From the NCBI GenBank assembly GCA_001828855.1, contig MHZT01000044.1:98202-162201 (forward strand): a stretch of DNA of 64,000 bases, in the 5' to 3' direction. Made by a program: the position numbers and the translations under genes. The stretch is from Rhodobacterales bacterium RIFCSPHIGHO2_02_FULL_62_130. Its GTDB lineage: Bacteria > Pseudomonadota > Alphaproteobacteria > Rhodobacterales > Rhodobacteraceae. The notes beneath the pieces were generated by a model. It was not told the origin of the DNA. It was given only the letters and a program-made list of their open reading frames with translations, and ran no database searches. Shown here piece after piece: positions 1 through 8,672 of the stretch (position 1 is its first letter; each line of letters opens with the position of its first letter).

Positions 1-288
1 CGAAACGGCCTGTTGCTGCGCGGCAATCGCGGCAATCTGGAAGCCCAACTTTTCATCGACAATTGTGGCCAGCAACTGGCCCTCGGTCACGACATCGCCT
101 TCGCTGACGGCCAGTTCAACCAAAGTGCCCCCGATCCGCGCCCTTGCAGGGACGCGATCCCGCGCCTCGATCCGGCCATAGACGGCCTTCCACTCGGTCA
201 CCTCGACAGGCACAATCGCTATGGTTTCGGCAAGGGCGCTGCTGGCCATCAGGCCCAGAAAGACAGAAGTTAGGACACGGCGGTGCAT
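1..288 (-). CDS. RND efflux periplasmic adaptor (MFP), N-terminal part
   Basis: The reading frame runs off the left edge, so only the first 96 residues are visible. It starts MHRRVLTS and has a short signal peptide ending near SSALA. A membrane-fusion-protein barrel/lipoyl beginning follows, including the phrase GGTLVELAVSEGDVVTEGQLLA, which is typical of AcrA/MexA-type adaptors that bridge an inner-membrane RND pump to an outer-membrane channel. The pump gene would lie to the left, outside the window. A palindromic site just upstream (316-345) is probably its operator. The family is clear; the substrate cannot be told. Confidence 0.8.
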   Translation of the reverse strand, partial: MHRRVLTSVFLGLMASSALAETIAIVPVEVTEWKAVYGRIEARDRVPARARIGGTLVELAVSEGDVVTEGQLLATIVDEKLGFQIAAIAAQQQAVS

Positions 289-315
289 TTTGATTCCCCG
301 GCTATTTTGCTACAT

Positions 316-345
316 CATATTGTTACATTCATATATGTAAATATG
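316..345. promoter_or_regulatory. Palindromic operator upstream of the RND adaptor
   Basis: The 18-mer TTACATTCATATATGTAA (323-340) has perfect 6-bp arms TTACAT/ATGTAA. It is nested in a wider near-palindrome with CATATT at 316-321 and AATATG at 340-345. It lies 28-57 bp upstream of the adaptor start codon, where a repressor would cover the promoter. A related AT-rich palindrome sits at 3592-3625, suggesting one regulator (TetR-type by inference, because such exporters usually have one) for both transport operons. Confidence 0.55.
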
Positions 346-369
346 TTTTCGATGGATGGCCGAAAATCG

Positions 370-1056
370 TTACCGATCCGCAACAATCCGGCCGTCTTCC
401 AGCGTGATAATCCGGTCGGCCATCTCTAGAATCCGGTTGTCATGCGTGACCATCACCGTGGTGGTCCCGCGCATGGCACCCAGCTTTTTCAGCATCGCCA
501 CCACCGTCATGCCACTTTCCCGATCAAGTGCAGCGGTCGGTTCGTCCGCGAAGATCACTTCGGGATTTCCAACCAAAGCCCGCGCCACAGCAACGCGCTG
601 CTTTTGTCCGCCCGACAGATTGGCGGGCAGATAGTCCAGCCTGTCTCCAAGGCCCAAAAGCGTCAGCGCATGCTGCGCCGCGCGATAGTTTTGCTGCGGA
701 TCACCATAGCTATGCACCTGCAAGCCCATCAGCACGTTCTGTAACGCGGTCAGGCTGCCATGCAGGTTATGGGCCTGAAAAATAAAGCCAAGCCGCCGCC
801 GCAGATCTTCCGATACCGCAGGAGCAGCCCCCTTCAGTTCATGGCCCAGCAGCCGGACCGATCCGTCCTGAACATCGCGCAGGCACCCCATCAGCGTCAA
901 AACTGTGGTCTTGCCAGAGCCTGATGGCCCCATCAGCACCGTCAGACTTCCACGTTTTATGGTGAAGCTAACATCGAAAATCGCCTGCTTGCGGGCCTCG
1001 CCGATCCCGAAAGAGTGGTTCAGGCCGGCGACCGAGATGGGGAAATCATCGCTCAT
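370..1056 (-). CDS. DevA-like ABC transporter ATP-binding protein
   Basis: A 228-residue ATPase of the MacB/LolD/DevA group. Walker A is GPSGSGKTT, the signature is LSGGQKQR, and Walker B ends in VIFADEPTAALD. I chose the start at MSDDFPIS, because the upstream extension is arginine-rich and overlaps the permease end. With the permease (8 bp upstream) and the HlyD-like adaptor it forms a three-gene minus-strand operon in DevB-DevC-DevA order. In cyanobacteria that system exports glycolipids through TolC; here the cargo is unknown. Confidence 0.9.
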   Translation of the reverse strand: MSDDFPISVAGLNHSFGIGEARKQAIFDVSFTIKRGSLTVLMGPSGSGKTTVLTLMGCLRDVQDGSVRLLGHELKGAAPAVSEDLRRRLGFIFQAHNLHGSLTALQNVLMGLQVHSYGDPQQNYRAAQHALTLLGLGDRLDYLPANLSGGQKQRVAVARALVGNPEVIFADEPTAALDRESGMTVVAMLKKLGAMRGTTTVMVTHDNRILEMADRIITLEDGRIVADR

Positions 1057-1064
1057 GCCGCCCC

Positions 1065-2237
1065 CTAGAACAGATCGGCAGGATCGGCGTTCGCCAACCG
1101 CCGCGTGGCAATCGCGCCCGAAACCGAACAAGCCACCAGTGTGCCGAAAAACACCATCCCCGCCATCGCAGGCGTCATCGCAAGGGGCAAAGTCGTGGCC
1201 GCTTTCATGCCAGCCAACAGGCCCGTCGCCACCACAAGACCGGGGACAAAGCCCAGAACAGCCAGAATCAGCGCCTCTTCAAACACGATTCCAAGGAAGA
1301 ATCGCTGCCGATAGCCCATCGCCTTGAAGGTCGCATATTCGCTCAGGTGGTCGGCCACATCGGTGGACAGCACCTGATAGACAATCACAATGCCGACCAA
1401 AATCCCGATAATCACCCCGAAGCCAAAGATGATCCCCGTCGGGCGGCGGGTTTGCTGATAGCTTAGATCGTCCTGACCAGCCTGTTCATAGGAGCGTATC
1501 CGCAAGGACTTGTCCGAAATCAGATCCCGCAACCGTGCGGCAACCACATCGGGGTCGGCTCCGGCGCGAAGATGCAGCAATATATGGTCGGGAGCCGCCG
1601 ATTTCCGTGCCGGAAACAGGGTCAGAAAGGTCTGGTCCGAAACCATCATATACCCGTCACCCCCAAAGCCACCGCCGCCCGCAAAGGTGTCGTAAAGTGT
1701 CAGGGTCTTGCCCGAGACCTCGAACGAAATCGGGCTTTGCGGCCGGATCGCCGCCGCCTCGTCGCGTGGCAAGCCACGGCTATACATATCCAGAATGCCC
1801 GAGTTTTGCAGTTGCAGCGTCGCAGCCTTGCGCGCCATCGCCTCGGACAGAAACGCAGGCAGCGTCGGATCAACGCCAAAGGTGGTCAGCCCCAGCGTCT
1901 TTTCGCCACGCGCCCAACTGACATTGCCCACAAAGATGCCAGCGCCACCCGTCACATCCGGATCGGCCAGCGCCTGAAACAGCCATTGCCGCGCAACATT
2001 CGCTCCTTCGGTCATCGAATTGGCATCCGAGGCCGAAATCATCACATCAGCCTGAAAAAACCCGTAAGGCTTTAGCGTGGCGACGGCCATCGAGTTCATG
2101 ATGCCCAACTGCACGAACACCAGCACATTGGCAAAGGCCACCCCCGCCAGCGCAGCCGCAAAACGGGTGCGATTATGGCTCAGTTGCAGCCAACCGATCG
2201 GCAAACGACCAAACAGCCATTGCAACAGGCGGGTCAC
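1065..2237 (-). CDS. DevC-like ABC transporter permease (FtsX/MacB fold)
   Basis: A 390-residue permease with one N-terminal transmembrane helix, a large extracytoplasmic domain (about residues 50-260) and three C-terminal helices, the FtsX/MacB topology. The N-terminal phrase RTRFAAALAGVAFANVLVFVQLG and overall length match the DevC family. It begins with GTG, and the GTGA overlaps the stop of the adaptor gene, so translation is probably coupled. It would act with the neighbouring ATPase and adaptor in exporting a lipid or hydrophobic compound. Confidence 0.88.
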   Translation of the reverse strand: MTRLLQWLFGRLPIGWLQLSHNRTRFAAALAGVAFANVLVFVQLGIMNSMAVATLKPYGFFQADVMISASDANSMTEGANVARQWLFQALADPDVTGGAGIFVGNVSWARGEKTLGLTTFGVDPTLPAFLSEAMARKAATLQLQNSGILDMYSRGLPRDEAAAIRPQSPISFEVSGKTLTLYDTFAGGGGFGGDGYMMVSDQTFLTLFPARKSAAPDHILLHLRAGADPDVVAARLRDLISDKSLRIRSYEQAGQDDLSYQQTRRPTGIIFGFGVIIGILVGIVIVYQVLSTDVADHLSEYATFKAMGYRQRFFLGIVFEEALILAVLGFVPGLVVATGLLAGMKAATTLPLAMTPAMAGMVFFGTLVACSVSGAIATRRLANADPADLF

Positions 2238-3475
2238 GGTGTGACCTTTGCGCGCGTGTCGATCCGCGCAACGACTTCCAGATTGGTAAACCGTGCCGCT
2301 ATGGCTGATGAACTTGCATCCAACCCGATCATCACATTGATCACGCGCGCATCGGTGTTGGCGGCAGTATCATCCGAAACCAAGCCCTGCCGTCCCACCG
2401 TCAAGCCGATTGACTGCACCTTGCCCTGCAGGGTCCGCCCCAAGGCACCCGCCACCAGCTCGACGGGCTGACCAATGGCGACGGAGGCGATGCGGTCCTG
2501 ATAAATCTCGGCCTCGGCCATCATGTGATCGGTGTCACCCATATCCATGATGCCCGCCACGGGTGGACGCTCTCCGGCGCGGGCATGCAGATCAAGCACC
2601 ACCCCGCTGATCGGAGCCAGCACCGCCGCGCGGGTCAGATCATTCAGGGCGCGGGCCTGATCTGCTTCGGCAGCTTCAAGGTTGCGGGTGGCGACGATGA
2701 CATCGGGCTGCTGGTCAACCTCGGCACTGGCAAAGCGGGCCAGCGTGGCTTGCGCCTTTTGCACCGCCAGATCAGCCTGTCTTGCAGCGGCCTTCGCGGC
2801 ATCAAAGGCCGCTTGGGTTGTAACACCGCGCTCGAACAGTTCAGCTTCGCGCTGAAGCTGGGTCTTGGCTTCGGCCGCGGCAGATTCAGCCTGACGCACC
2901 CCCGCTCGCGCCTCGTCTAACGAGTTCTGCACCGCCGCCCGCGTCTGCACCAAGGCCGCTTGCCGCACTGCGACATTGGCCTTGGCCAACAACGCAGCGC
3001 TTTCCAACTGGCCCTGATTGTCCAGTCGCGCCACCACATCGCCCTTTTGCACCTTGTCGCCGATCGCCACCAGAATCTCGGCAATCCGCGCATCGCCAGC
3101 GCCATAGGGCGGGGCCACGACAGAGACATCGCCCTGCGGCATAAGTCGGGCCAGACCGACCACATCGCTGGCCTGCATTGTCTCGACCATCTCTTTCGGC
3201 AGCGTAATCTCGGGCGGCAATGCAATCGGTGTGGTCGCTCCGCCACCAGGTTGCAATCCGGTCAGAGCATAGAATTTCTGCAAGGCGGGCGGCTGGAAAT
3301 ACATCCCTATGACAGCCCCCGAGAACATGAATACCGGGATCAGCAGCACCAGCAAATAGCGCGGACGGAATCGCAGGCGGCGGGTCGATGCCACCGGCAT
3401 ATCAACATCGCGCCGGATCACTTCAAGCGGAAGATCGTTGTCAGATTGGCCAGTCACGTCACGCTCCACTTGCAT
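2234..3475 (-). CDS. DevB/HlyD-family periplasmic adaptor
   Basis: A 413-residue membrane fusion protein. There is a cytoplasmic tail, one transmembrane helix (around residues 38-60: LLVLLIPVFMFSGAVIGMYF), a lipoyl half-motif, a long coiled-coil hairpin of Ala/Gln/Glu-rich heptads (about 150-270), then the second lipoyl half and a beta-barrel. It is the first gene of the DevBCA-like operon. The operator at 3592-3625 lies 117 bp upstream of its start. The start at MQVERD is the first ATG and has only a weak ribosome site. Confidence 0.88.
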   Translation of the reverse strand: MQVERDVTGQSDNDLPLEVIRRDVDMPVASTRRLRFRPRYLLVLLIPVFMFSGAVIGMYFQPPALQKFYALTGLQPGGGATTPIALPPEITLPKEMVETMQASDVVGLARLMPQGDVSVVAPPYGAGDARIAEILVAIGDKVQKGDVVARLDNQGQLESAALLAKANVAVRQAALVQTRAAVQNSLDEARAGVRQAESAAAEAKTQLQREAELFERGVTTQAAFDAAKAAARQADLAVQKAQATLARFASAEVDQQPDVIVATRNLEAAEADQARALNDLTRAAVLAPISGVVLDLHARAGERPPVAGIMDMGDTDHMMAEAEIYQDRIASVAIGQPVELVAGALGRTLQGKVQSIGLTVGRQGLVSDDTAANTDARVINVMIGLDASSSAIAARFTNLEVVARIDTRAKVTP

Positions 3476-3591
3476 GGCGCAAGACGCGCCGCCCCGAGGA
3501 TTGTATCACGGTCCAGCGCACTGGCCGTGATCTGGATCATAGAAGTCCCGTCCGGTGGCTTTGACAAAGCGCCTTATCAGAAATCCGCCAA

Positions 3592-3625
3592 ACATATTTA
3601 CATTTATGAATGTTTATATATGTAA
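3592..3625. promoter_or_regulatory. Palindromic operator between DevB-like and SulP genes
   Basis: The core ACATTTATGAATGT (3600-3613) is a palindrome with 5-bp arms ACATT/AATGT. It is flanked by ACATAT (3592-3597) and ATATGT (3618-3623). The AT-rich TTACATT...ATATATGTAA composition matches the site at 323-340. It lies in the divergent region between the minus-strand exporter operon and the plus-strand SulP gene, so one repressor could act on both. Confidence 0.5.
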
Positions 3626-3676
3626 GGTCAAGCCCGCCCGCATTTGCGCGGCACCTTCGCTATTCAGGACACCGCC

Positions 3677-5428
3677 ATGCCCCCCCGCGCCCTTGCCGCC
3701 TACTTTCCCATCCTTGACTGGGGGCGGCGCTATGACCGCCACGCTTTGTCCAACGATCTGATTGCAGCCCTGATCGTCACGATCATGCTGATTCCTCAGT
3801 CTTTGGCCTATGCCTTGCTGGCCGGACTCCCCCCCGAGATGGGGCTTTATGCCTCGATCGCACCGATCCTGCTTTATGCGATCTTCGGCAGTTCGCGGGT
3901 GCTGGCAGTTGGACCGGTGGCCGTTGTGTCACTGATGACCGCTGCCGCTGTCGGCAATATCGCCGAGCAAGGCACCGCAGGCTATATCACTGCCTCACTG
4001 ACGCTGGCCTTCCTTTCAGGCGCGATATTGCTGGTTATGGGGCTGTTCCGGCTTGGTTTTATTGCGAATTTCCTGTCGCATCCGGTGATTGCGGGATTCA
4101 TCACCGCGTCGGGCGTGCTGATCGCGGCAAGCCAGTTGGCCAGCCTGCTTGGCATCAAGGCCGAGGGCCACAACCTGCCGGAATTGGGTGCATCGCTGTG
4201 GCAGAACCTGCCCATGATCAACCCGATCACGGTGGCCATCGGGCTTTTGGGCCTGACGTTTCTGATATGGGTCCGCAAGGGCATGAAACCTGCGCTGCGT
4301 CGGCTCGGCTTGGGGCCGCGCATGGCGGATGTGCTGACCAAGGCCGGACCTGTGCTGGCGGTTGTCGTCTCGACCGCCGTGGTTTGGGCCTTGGGTCTGG
4401 CCGACAAAGGGGTGGCGATTGTCGGCAATGTGCCACAAAGCCTGCCACCGCTTACCCTGCCCGGCTTTGATCTGGCCCTGATCAAGGATCTGCTTTTGCC
4501 TGCCCTTCTGATTTCGGTGATCGGCTTTGTCGAGTCGGTCTCGGTCGCTCAGACACTTGCGGCGAAAAAACGCCAGCGCATTCTGCCGGATCAGGAATTG
4601 ATCGGGTTGGGGGCCGCCAACCTTGCCTCATCCTTGACGGGTGGATTCCCGGTGACAGGCGGGTTCGCGCGTTCGGTGGTGAATTTTGATGCGGGTGCCG
4701 AAACCCCTGCCGCCGGAGCTTTCACCGCGCTTGGCCTTGCCATAGCCGCCGTGGCGCTGACCCCGCTGATCTTCTTCCTGCCCAAAGCAACGCTGGCAGC
4801 GACCATCATTGTTGCCGTTCTTAGCCTTGTCGACTTCAGTATCCTGCGAAAAACATGGGCCTATTCCAAAGCCGACTTTGCCGCCGTTGCCGCCACCATC
4901 AGCCTGACCCTGATCGCGGGTGTCGAGGTTGGCGTCTCGGCCGGGGTGATCCTGTCGCTCGCGCTGTTCCTGTTCAAAACATCGCGCCCGCATGTGGCCG
5001 AGGTGGGCTTGCTGCAAGGCACCCAGCATTTCCGCAACATCCTGCGCTATCCGGTGCTGACCGACCCCAGCCTGTTGACCCTGCGCGTCGACGAAAGCCT
5101 GTATTTCGCCAATAGCCGCTATCTGGAAGATTACATCCACGCCCGCGTGACAGGCGACACCGCATTGAAAAACGTGATCCTGCTGTGTTCGGCGGTGAAC
5201 GAGATCGATATGAGTGCGCTTGAATCTCTGGAAACCATCAACATCCGTCTTAAGGAAATGGGCATCCAGTTCCATCTTTCCGAAGTGAAAGGTCCGGTGA
5301 TGGACCGGCTGCAAACCACGCATTTCCTGACCGACCTGACCGGAAAAGTCTTTCTGTCCCAGTATGAAGCGATGCAGGTTCTTGCGCCCGTCCTGATGGC
5401 AACTGCTGTGCCGCTGGCACGGGGTTAA
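3677..5428 (+). CDS. SulP family inorganic anion transporter with STAS domain
   Basis: A 583-residue membrane protein. The N-terminal SulP signature (ALLAGLPPEMGLYAS, GPVAVVSLMTA) opens a hydrophobic region of roughly a dozen helices to about residue 420. A cytoplasmic STAS domain follows (residues 450-570) with the motif NEIDMSALESLETI. Family members carry sulfate, bicarbonate or other anions. The start at MPPRALAAYF is chosen over an upstream in-frame codon because the sulphate-transporter homology begins here. It stands alone but shares its promoter region with the exporter operon. Confidence 0.92.
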   Translation: MPPRALAAYFPILDWGRRYDRHALSNDLIAALIVTIMLIPQSLAYALLAGLPPEMGLYASIAPILLYAIFGSSRVLAVGPVAVVSLMTAAAVGNIAEQGTAGYITASLTLAFLSGAILLVMGLFRLGFIANFLSHPVIAGFITASGVLIAASQLASLLGIKAEGHNLPELGASLWQNLPMINPITVAIGLLGLTFLIWVRKGMKPALRRLGLGPRMADVLTKAGPVLAVVVSTAVVWALGLADKGVAIVGNVPQSLPPLTLPGFDLALIKDLLLPALLISVIGFVESVSVAQTLAAKKRQRILPDQELIGLGAANLASSLTGGFPVTGGFARSVVNFDAGAETPAAGAFTALGLAIAAVALTPLIFFLPKATLAATIIVAVLSLVDFSILRKTWAYSKADFAAVAATISLTLIAGVEVGVSAGVILSLALFLFKTSRPHVAEVGLLQGTQHFRNILRYPVLTDPSLLTLRVDESLYFANSRYLEDYIHARVTGDTALKNVILLCSAVNEIDMSALESLETINIRLKEMGIQFHLSEVKGPVMDRLQTTHFLTDLTGKVFLSQYEAMQVLAPVLMATAVPLARG

Positions 5429-5569
5429 GGTGACAGCCAGCCAGTCTTGGCCGGATCAACGGATCAGGCCGATCCGGTTGGAAAAGACTCGCCGCCTTAA
5501 CGTCTTGCGCTAGTTCGGCGATAGCGGGCTGTTTTCGGCCTGTGCCGGGATGATGTGAAGGGTCGGACA

Positions 5570-7093
5570 ATGCGCCTAATTCTTGTACTGGGCGACCAGT
5601 TGTCAGACGATCTCTCGGCGCTGCGTGATGCGGATTTTTCCCGCGATATTGTGGTCATGGCCGAGGTTATGGCCGAAGGCACCTATGTGCCGCACCATCC
5701 ACAGAAGATTGCCTTGGTGCTGACTGCGATGCGGAAATTTGCTGCAAGTTTGCAGGCGCGAGGCGTTCGTGTCGCCTACTCGCGGCTGGACGATCCTGAG
5801 ACCGGTCCCTCTCTGCCTGCAGAACTGATCCGTCGGATGGCCGAAACCGGTGCGGACGAGGTTGTTGTGACAATGCCGGGCGACTGGCGGTTGCTTTCGA
5901 CATTGCAGGCGTTGCCGCTGCCGCTGCGCGTTTTGCCCGACGACCGCTTTATATGTGCGCCCGAGGTCTTTGCCGCTTGGGCTGCATCCCGCAAGTCATT
6001 GCGGATGGAATGGTTCTACCGCGACATGCGCCGCAGGACAGGGCTTTTGATGGACGGGGCAGAGCCTGCCGGTGGGCAGTGGAATTTCGACCATGACAAT
6101 CGCAAACCCGCACAGCCGGATTTGCTGCGCGCAGCCCCGTTGCGCTTTGCGCCCGATGCCGAAACCGAAGCCGTTCTTGCAATGGTTGCGGCCTGTTTTC
6201 CCACCCATTTCGGGCGTTTGCGCCCGTTTCACTGGCCGACCGACCGCACGCAGGCTCTTGAGGCGCTGGACCATTTCATCACCCACAGCCTGCCGCGCTT
6301 TGGCGATGAACAGGATGCAATGCTGGAAAGCGACCCGTTTCTAAGCCATTCCCTTCTGTCGGCCAGCCTGAACATTGGCCTTCTGGCCCCGTTGGAGGTC
6401 TGCATGCGTGCCGAAGCGGCCTACAGATCGGGGGCCGCGCCCCTGCCTGCTGTCGAAGGGTTCATCCGCCAGATTATCGGCTGGCGGGAATATGTGCGCG
6501 GCATCTGGGCTTTGAAGGGACCGGCCTATCTGACCCAGAACGCGTTGAACCACAGTGCCGCCTTGCCGCCTGCCTATTGGGGCGCGCCAACCAAGATGAA
6601 CTGCCTGTCCAAAGCGGTTGGCCAGACCCGTGATCTTGCCTATGCCCACCATATCCAGCGGTTGATGGTGACCGGCAATTTTGCACTTCTGGCCGGCGTG
6701 GACCCTGCAGCGGTGCATGAATGGTATCTTGCCGTCTATATCGATGCGTTCGAATGGGTCGAAGCACCCAATACGCTTGGCATGAGTCAATTTGCCGATG
6801 GCGGGCTTTTGGGGTCAAAGCCCTATGTCTCGTCCGGTGCCTATATCGACCGGATGTCGGATTATTGCAGCGGCTGCCATTATCGCGTGAAAGACCGGAC
6901 CGGACCCAAAGCCTGCCCGTTCAACCCGCTTTACTGGCATTTCCTTGACCGGCATCGCGCACGGTTTGCCTCCAATCCCCGCATGGCGCAGATGTATCGG
7001 ACATGGGATAAAATGGACGCGACCCACCGCGCCACAGTGCTGGCGGATGCAACAGCAATATTGGCACGTCTGTCGGCAAATGAAGTGGTCTAG
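5570..7093 (+). CDS. phrB: Iron-sulfur photolyase (FeS-BCP, PhrB-type)
   Basis: A 507-residue cryptochrome/photolyase-related protein that begins MRLILVLGDQLSDDLSAL, the usual start of this branch. Four cysteines at residues 345 (KMNCLSK), 433 and 436 (YCSGCH) and 449 (KACPFN) have the spacing expected for the [4Fe-4S] ligands of Agrobacterium PhrB. The FAD-binding helical region (GWREYVRG, DAFEWVEAPNTLGMSQFADGG) is intact. Members repair (6-4) photoproducts in UV-damaged DNA. It appears monocistronic; the 140 bp before it holds no other gene. Confidence 0.92.
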   Translation: MRLILVLGDQLSDDLSALRDADFSRDIVVMAEVMAEGTYVPHHPQKIALVLTAMRKFAASLQARGVRVAYSRLDDPETGPSLPAELIRRMAETGADEVVVTMPGDWRLLSTLQALPLPLRVLPDDRFICAPEVFAAWAASRKSLRMEWFYRDMRRRTGLLMDGAEPAGGQWNFDHDNRKPAQPDLLRAAPLRFAPDAETEAVLAMVAACFPTHFGRLRPFHWPTDRTQALEALDHFITHSLPRFGDEQDAMLESDPFLSHSLLSASLNIGLLAPLEVCMRAEAAYRSGAAPLPAVEGFIRQIIGWREYVRGIWALKGPAYLTQNALNHSAALPPAYWGAPTKMNCLSKAVGQTRDLAYAHHIQRLMVTGNFALLAGVDPAAVHEWYLAVYIDAFEWVEAPNTLGMSQFADGGLLGSKPYVSSGAYIDRMSDYCSGCHYRVKDRTGPKACPFNPLYWHFLDRHRARFASNPRMAQMYRTWDKMDATHRATVLADATAILARLSANEVV

Positions 7094-7192
7094 CGGCACT
7101 CGCCAGTCACGGTTTCGCCGGAGGTGGACCGCAACTGGCCAGTGACCGCACCGCAAGGGTCTTGTCGATCAACCGCTTTGCGAAATTTATGC

Positions 7193-7208
7193 TTGCATAC
7201 GTATTCTA
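7193..7208. promoter_or_regulatory. LacI-type operator upstream of SnoaL-like gene
   Basis: TTGCATACGTATTCTA matches the LacI-family palindrome TTGCATACGTATGCAA in the left half and centre, with a degenerate right half. It lies 94 bp before the next start codon. Four further copies (8561, 17055, 17226, 24078) precede genes in the same catabolic region. Confidence 0.65.
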
Positions 7209-7301
7209 TCGCGGTCAGTTCTATTGGGGTCAATATACACTTCGGGTCAAGGCAGGGCCGAGTCGCTGCCAATGATCCGGAACAAGCGGCAGGAGAGAGC
7301 C

Positions 7302-8465
7302 ATGGCAGAAAAGAATGACAGCGCGAAACCGATTGCGGAACTGACACCCGCGCGCTCAGGGAAAGTGATGCAGGTCGAGCGGCACGATTACCCCGATCTG
7401 GCCCCCGTGAACCGCAAACGCGCCCAGCCGATGCGCGGCTTTGACGAGGTTTACACCGATATCGTGGATTACATCGTGCGCTGCACCCACAAGATCTGGG
7501 ACGAACGCGACATCGGCCTGATCTATTCGCATTACACCCATAACTGCGTTCTGTATGGCACGACCGGCACGCTTTACACGCGCGAGGAGGTGGTGCGCGA
7601 TACGATTCAGCGACTGGTTTCCTTCCCGGAACGGCGGGGAATGGCGACTCAGGTGATCTGGAAGGGTAACGAGGATGACGGGTTTTACACCTCGCATCTG
7701 GTCACCGGAACCGGCCGCCATACCCAGAACGGCCACCTTGGCGCACCGACGGGGCGGATGTTCACGTCGCGCACTGTGGCCGACTGCATGATCTATGAAA
7801 ACAAGATCTACCGCGAATGGGTTGTGGCCGACACCACCGCGATCCTTCAGCAACTGGGGCTGGATGTGCAGGCCTATGCCCAGCGCATTGCCACAGCAAG
7901 CTTTGACAAAGGCCTTGTTTCACTGGACATTGGCGAGAACCGCCACATGATCGGCCAATATCCCCCCGAGGCCGAGGCCGATCTTTCGCTGGCCTCGACC
8001 GAAACCGAGCGGCACACGCTGCGCTGGATGCATGATGTCTATAATCGCAAGATGCTTGGCACGATTGCATCGGTATGCGCCCCGACCGTGCAGTATCACG
8101 GACCGCTGATGACCGAACTTTACGGCGTGGCTTCGGTAATCCACCAGACGCTTGGGTTGATCGGGTCGCTGCCAGACGCAGCCTTCACACCGCAACATAT
8201 CTGCTCGAACCCTTGTGAAGAGGGCGGCGAAAAGGTGGCGGTCCGCTGGATCATGGAGGGCCACCATCTGGGCTATGGCATTCTGAACCATCTGGGTGCG
8301 CCGACCGGCAAACGGGTGCAGGTTATGGGGATCAGCCATTTCCACTACAAGAACGGCAAGATCGTGGACGAATGGCGCACATACGACGAGGCGTCGATGC
8401 TGGTGCAGGTCAAGTTGGCGCAGATGGCCGACCGCAAGGCCGCAGCCCTGACCGCACCCAACTGA
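7302..8465 (+). CDS. Tandem SnoaL/NTF2-like protein
   Basis: A 387-residue soluble protein with two NTF2-like (SnoaL) halves. The first has DIVDYIVRCTHKIWDERDIGLIYSHY around residues 47-75; the second has LRWMHDVYNRKMLGTI and VRWIMEGHHLGYG around residues 230-330. AGGAGAG precedes MAEKND, which sets the start over an upstream in-frame codon. SnoaL-like folds bind small polyketide-like or amine substrates and act as isomerases, hydrolases or decarboxylases; the reaction here is unknown. It resembles the gene at 23050-24018, and both carry the same operator, so they probably serve one pathway. Confidence 0.75.
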   Translation: MAEKNDSAKPIAELTPARSGKVMQVERHDYPDLAPVNRKRAQPMRGFDEVYTDIVDYIVRCTHKIWDERDIGLIYSHYTHNCVLYGTTGTLYTREEVVRDTIQRLVSFPERRGMATQVIWKGNEDDGFYTSHLVTGTGRHTQNGHLGAPTGRMFTSRTVADCMIYENKIYREWVVADTTAILQQLGLDVQAYAQRIATASFDKGLVSLDIGENRHMIGQYPPEAEADLSLASTETERHTLRWMHDVYNRKMLGTIASVCAPTVQYHGPLMTELYGVASVIHQTLGLIGSLPDAAFTPQHICSNPCEEGGEKVAVRWIMEGHHLGYGILNHLGAPTGKRVQVMGISHFHYKNGKIVDEWRTYDEASMLVQVKLAQMADRKAAALTAPN

Positions 8466-8485
8466 TCTGTCACGCCCTCGCAAAG

Positions 8486-8520
8486 CCCGATCCGCTACCC
8501 AGCGGGTCGGGTTCTTTTTT
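8486..8520 (+). terminator. Rho-independent terminator
   Basis: A 10-bp stem (CCCGATCCGC / GCGGGTCGGG, one G-T wobble) with a 6-nt loop is followed by TTCTTTTTT. It ends the SnoaL-like transcription unit before the operator of the ABC importer. Confidence 0.85.
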
Positions 8521-8560
8521 GACTCTTTGGGAAAAGCGACATTCCACCAGCACATAATAA

Positions 8561-8576
8561 TTGCAATCGTATGCAA
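8561..8576. promoter_or_regulatory. LacI-type operator upstream of the ABC importer
   Basis: TTGCAATCGTATGCAA is a near-perfect palindrome centred on CG. The identical 16-mer occurs at 24078-24093. It sits 97 bp before the start of the solute-binding protein gene, so a LacI repressor (probably the one encoded at 13089-14108) would block the importer operon. Confidence 0.8.
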
Positions 8577-8672
8577 AGAGTGTTTAGCTTCCGAAACGGA
8601 ATGGGCAATCCTTCGCCCGCGCTAAAACCCGATCAAAAGCCGGGACCGGCAACACCAACACAGGGGTGCAAG

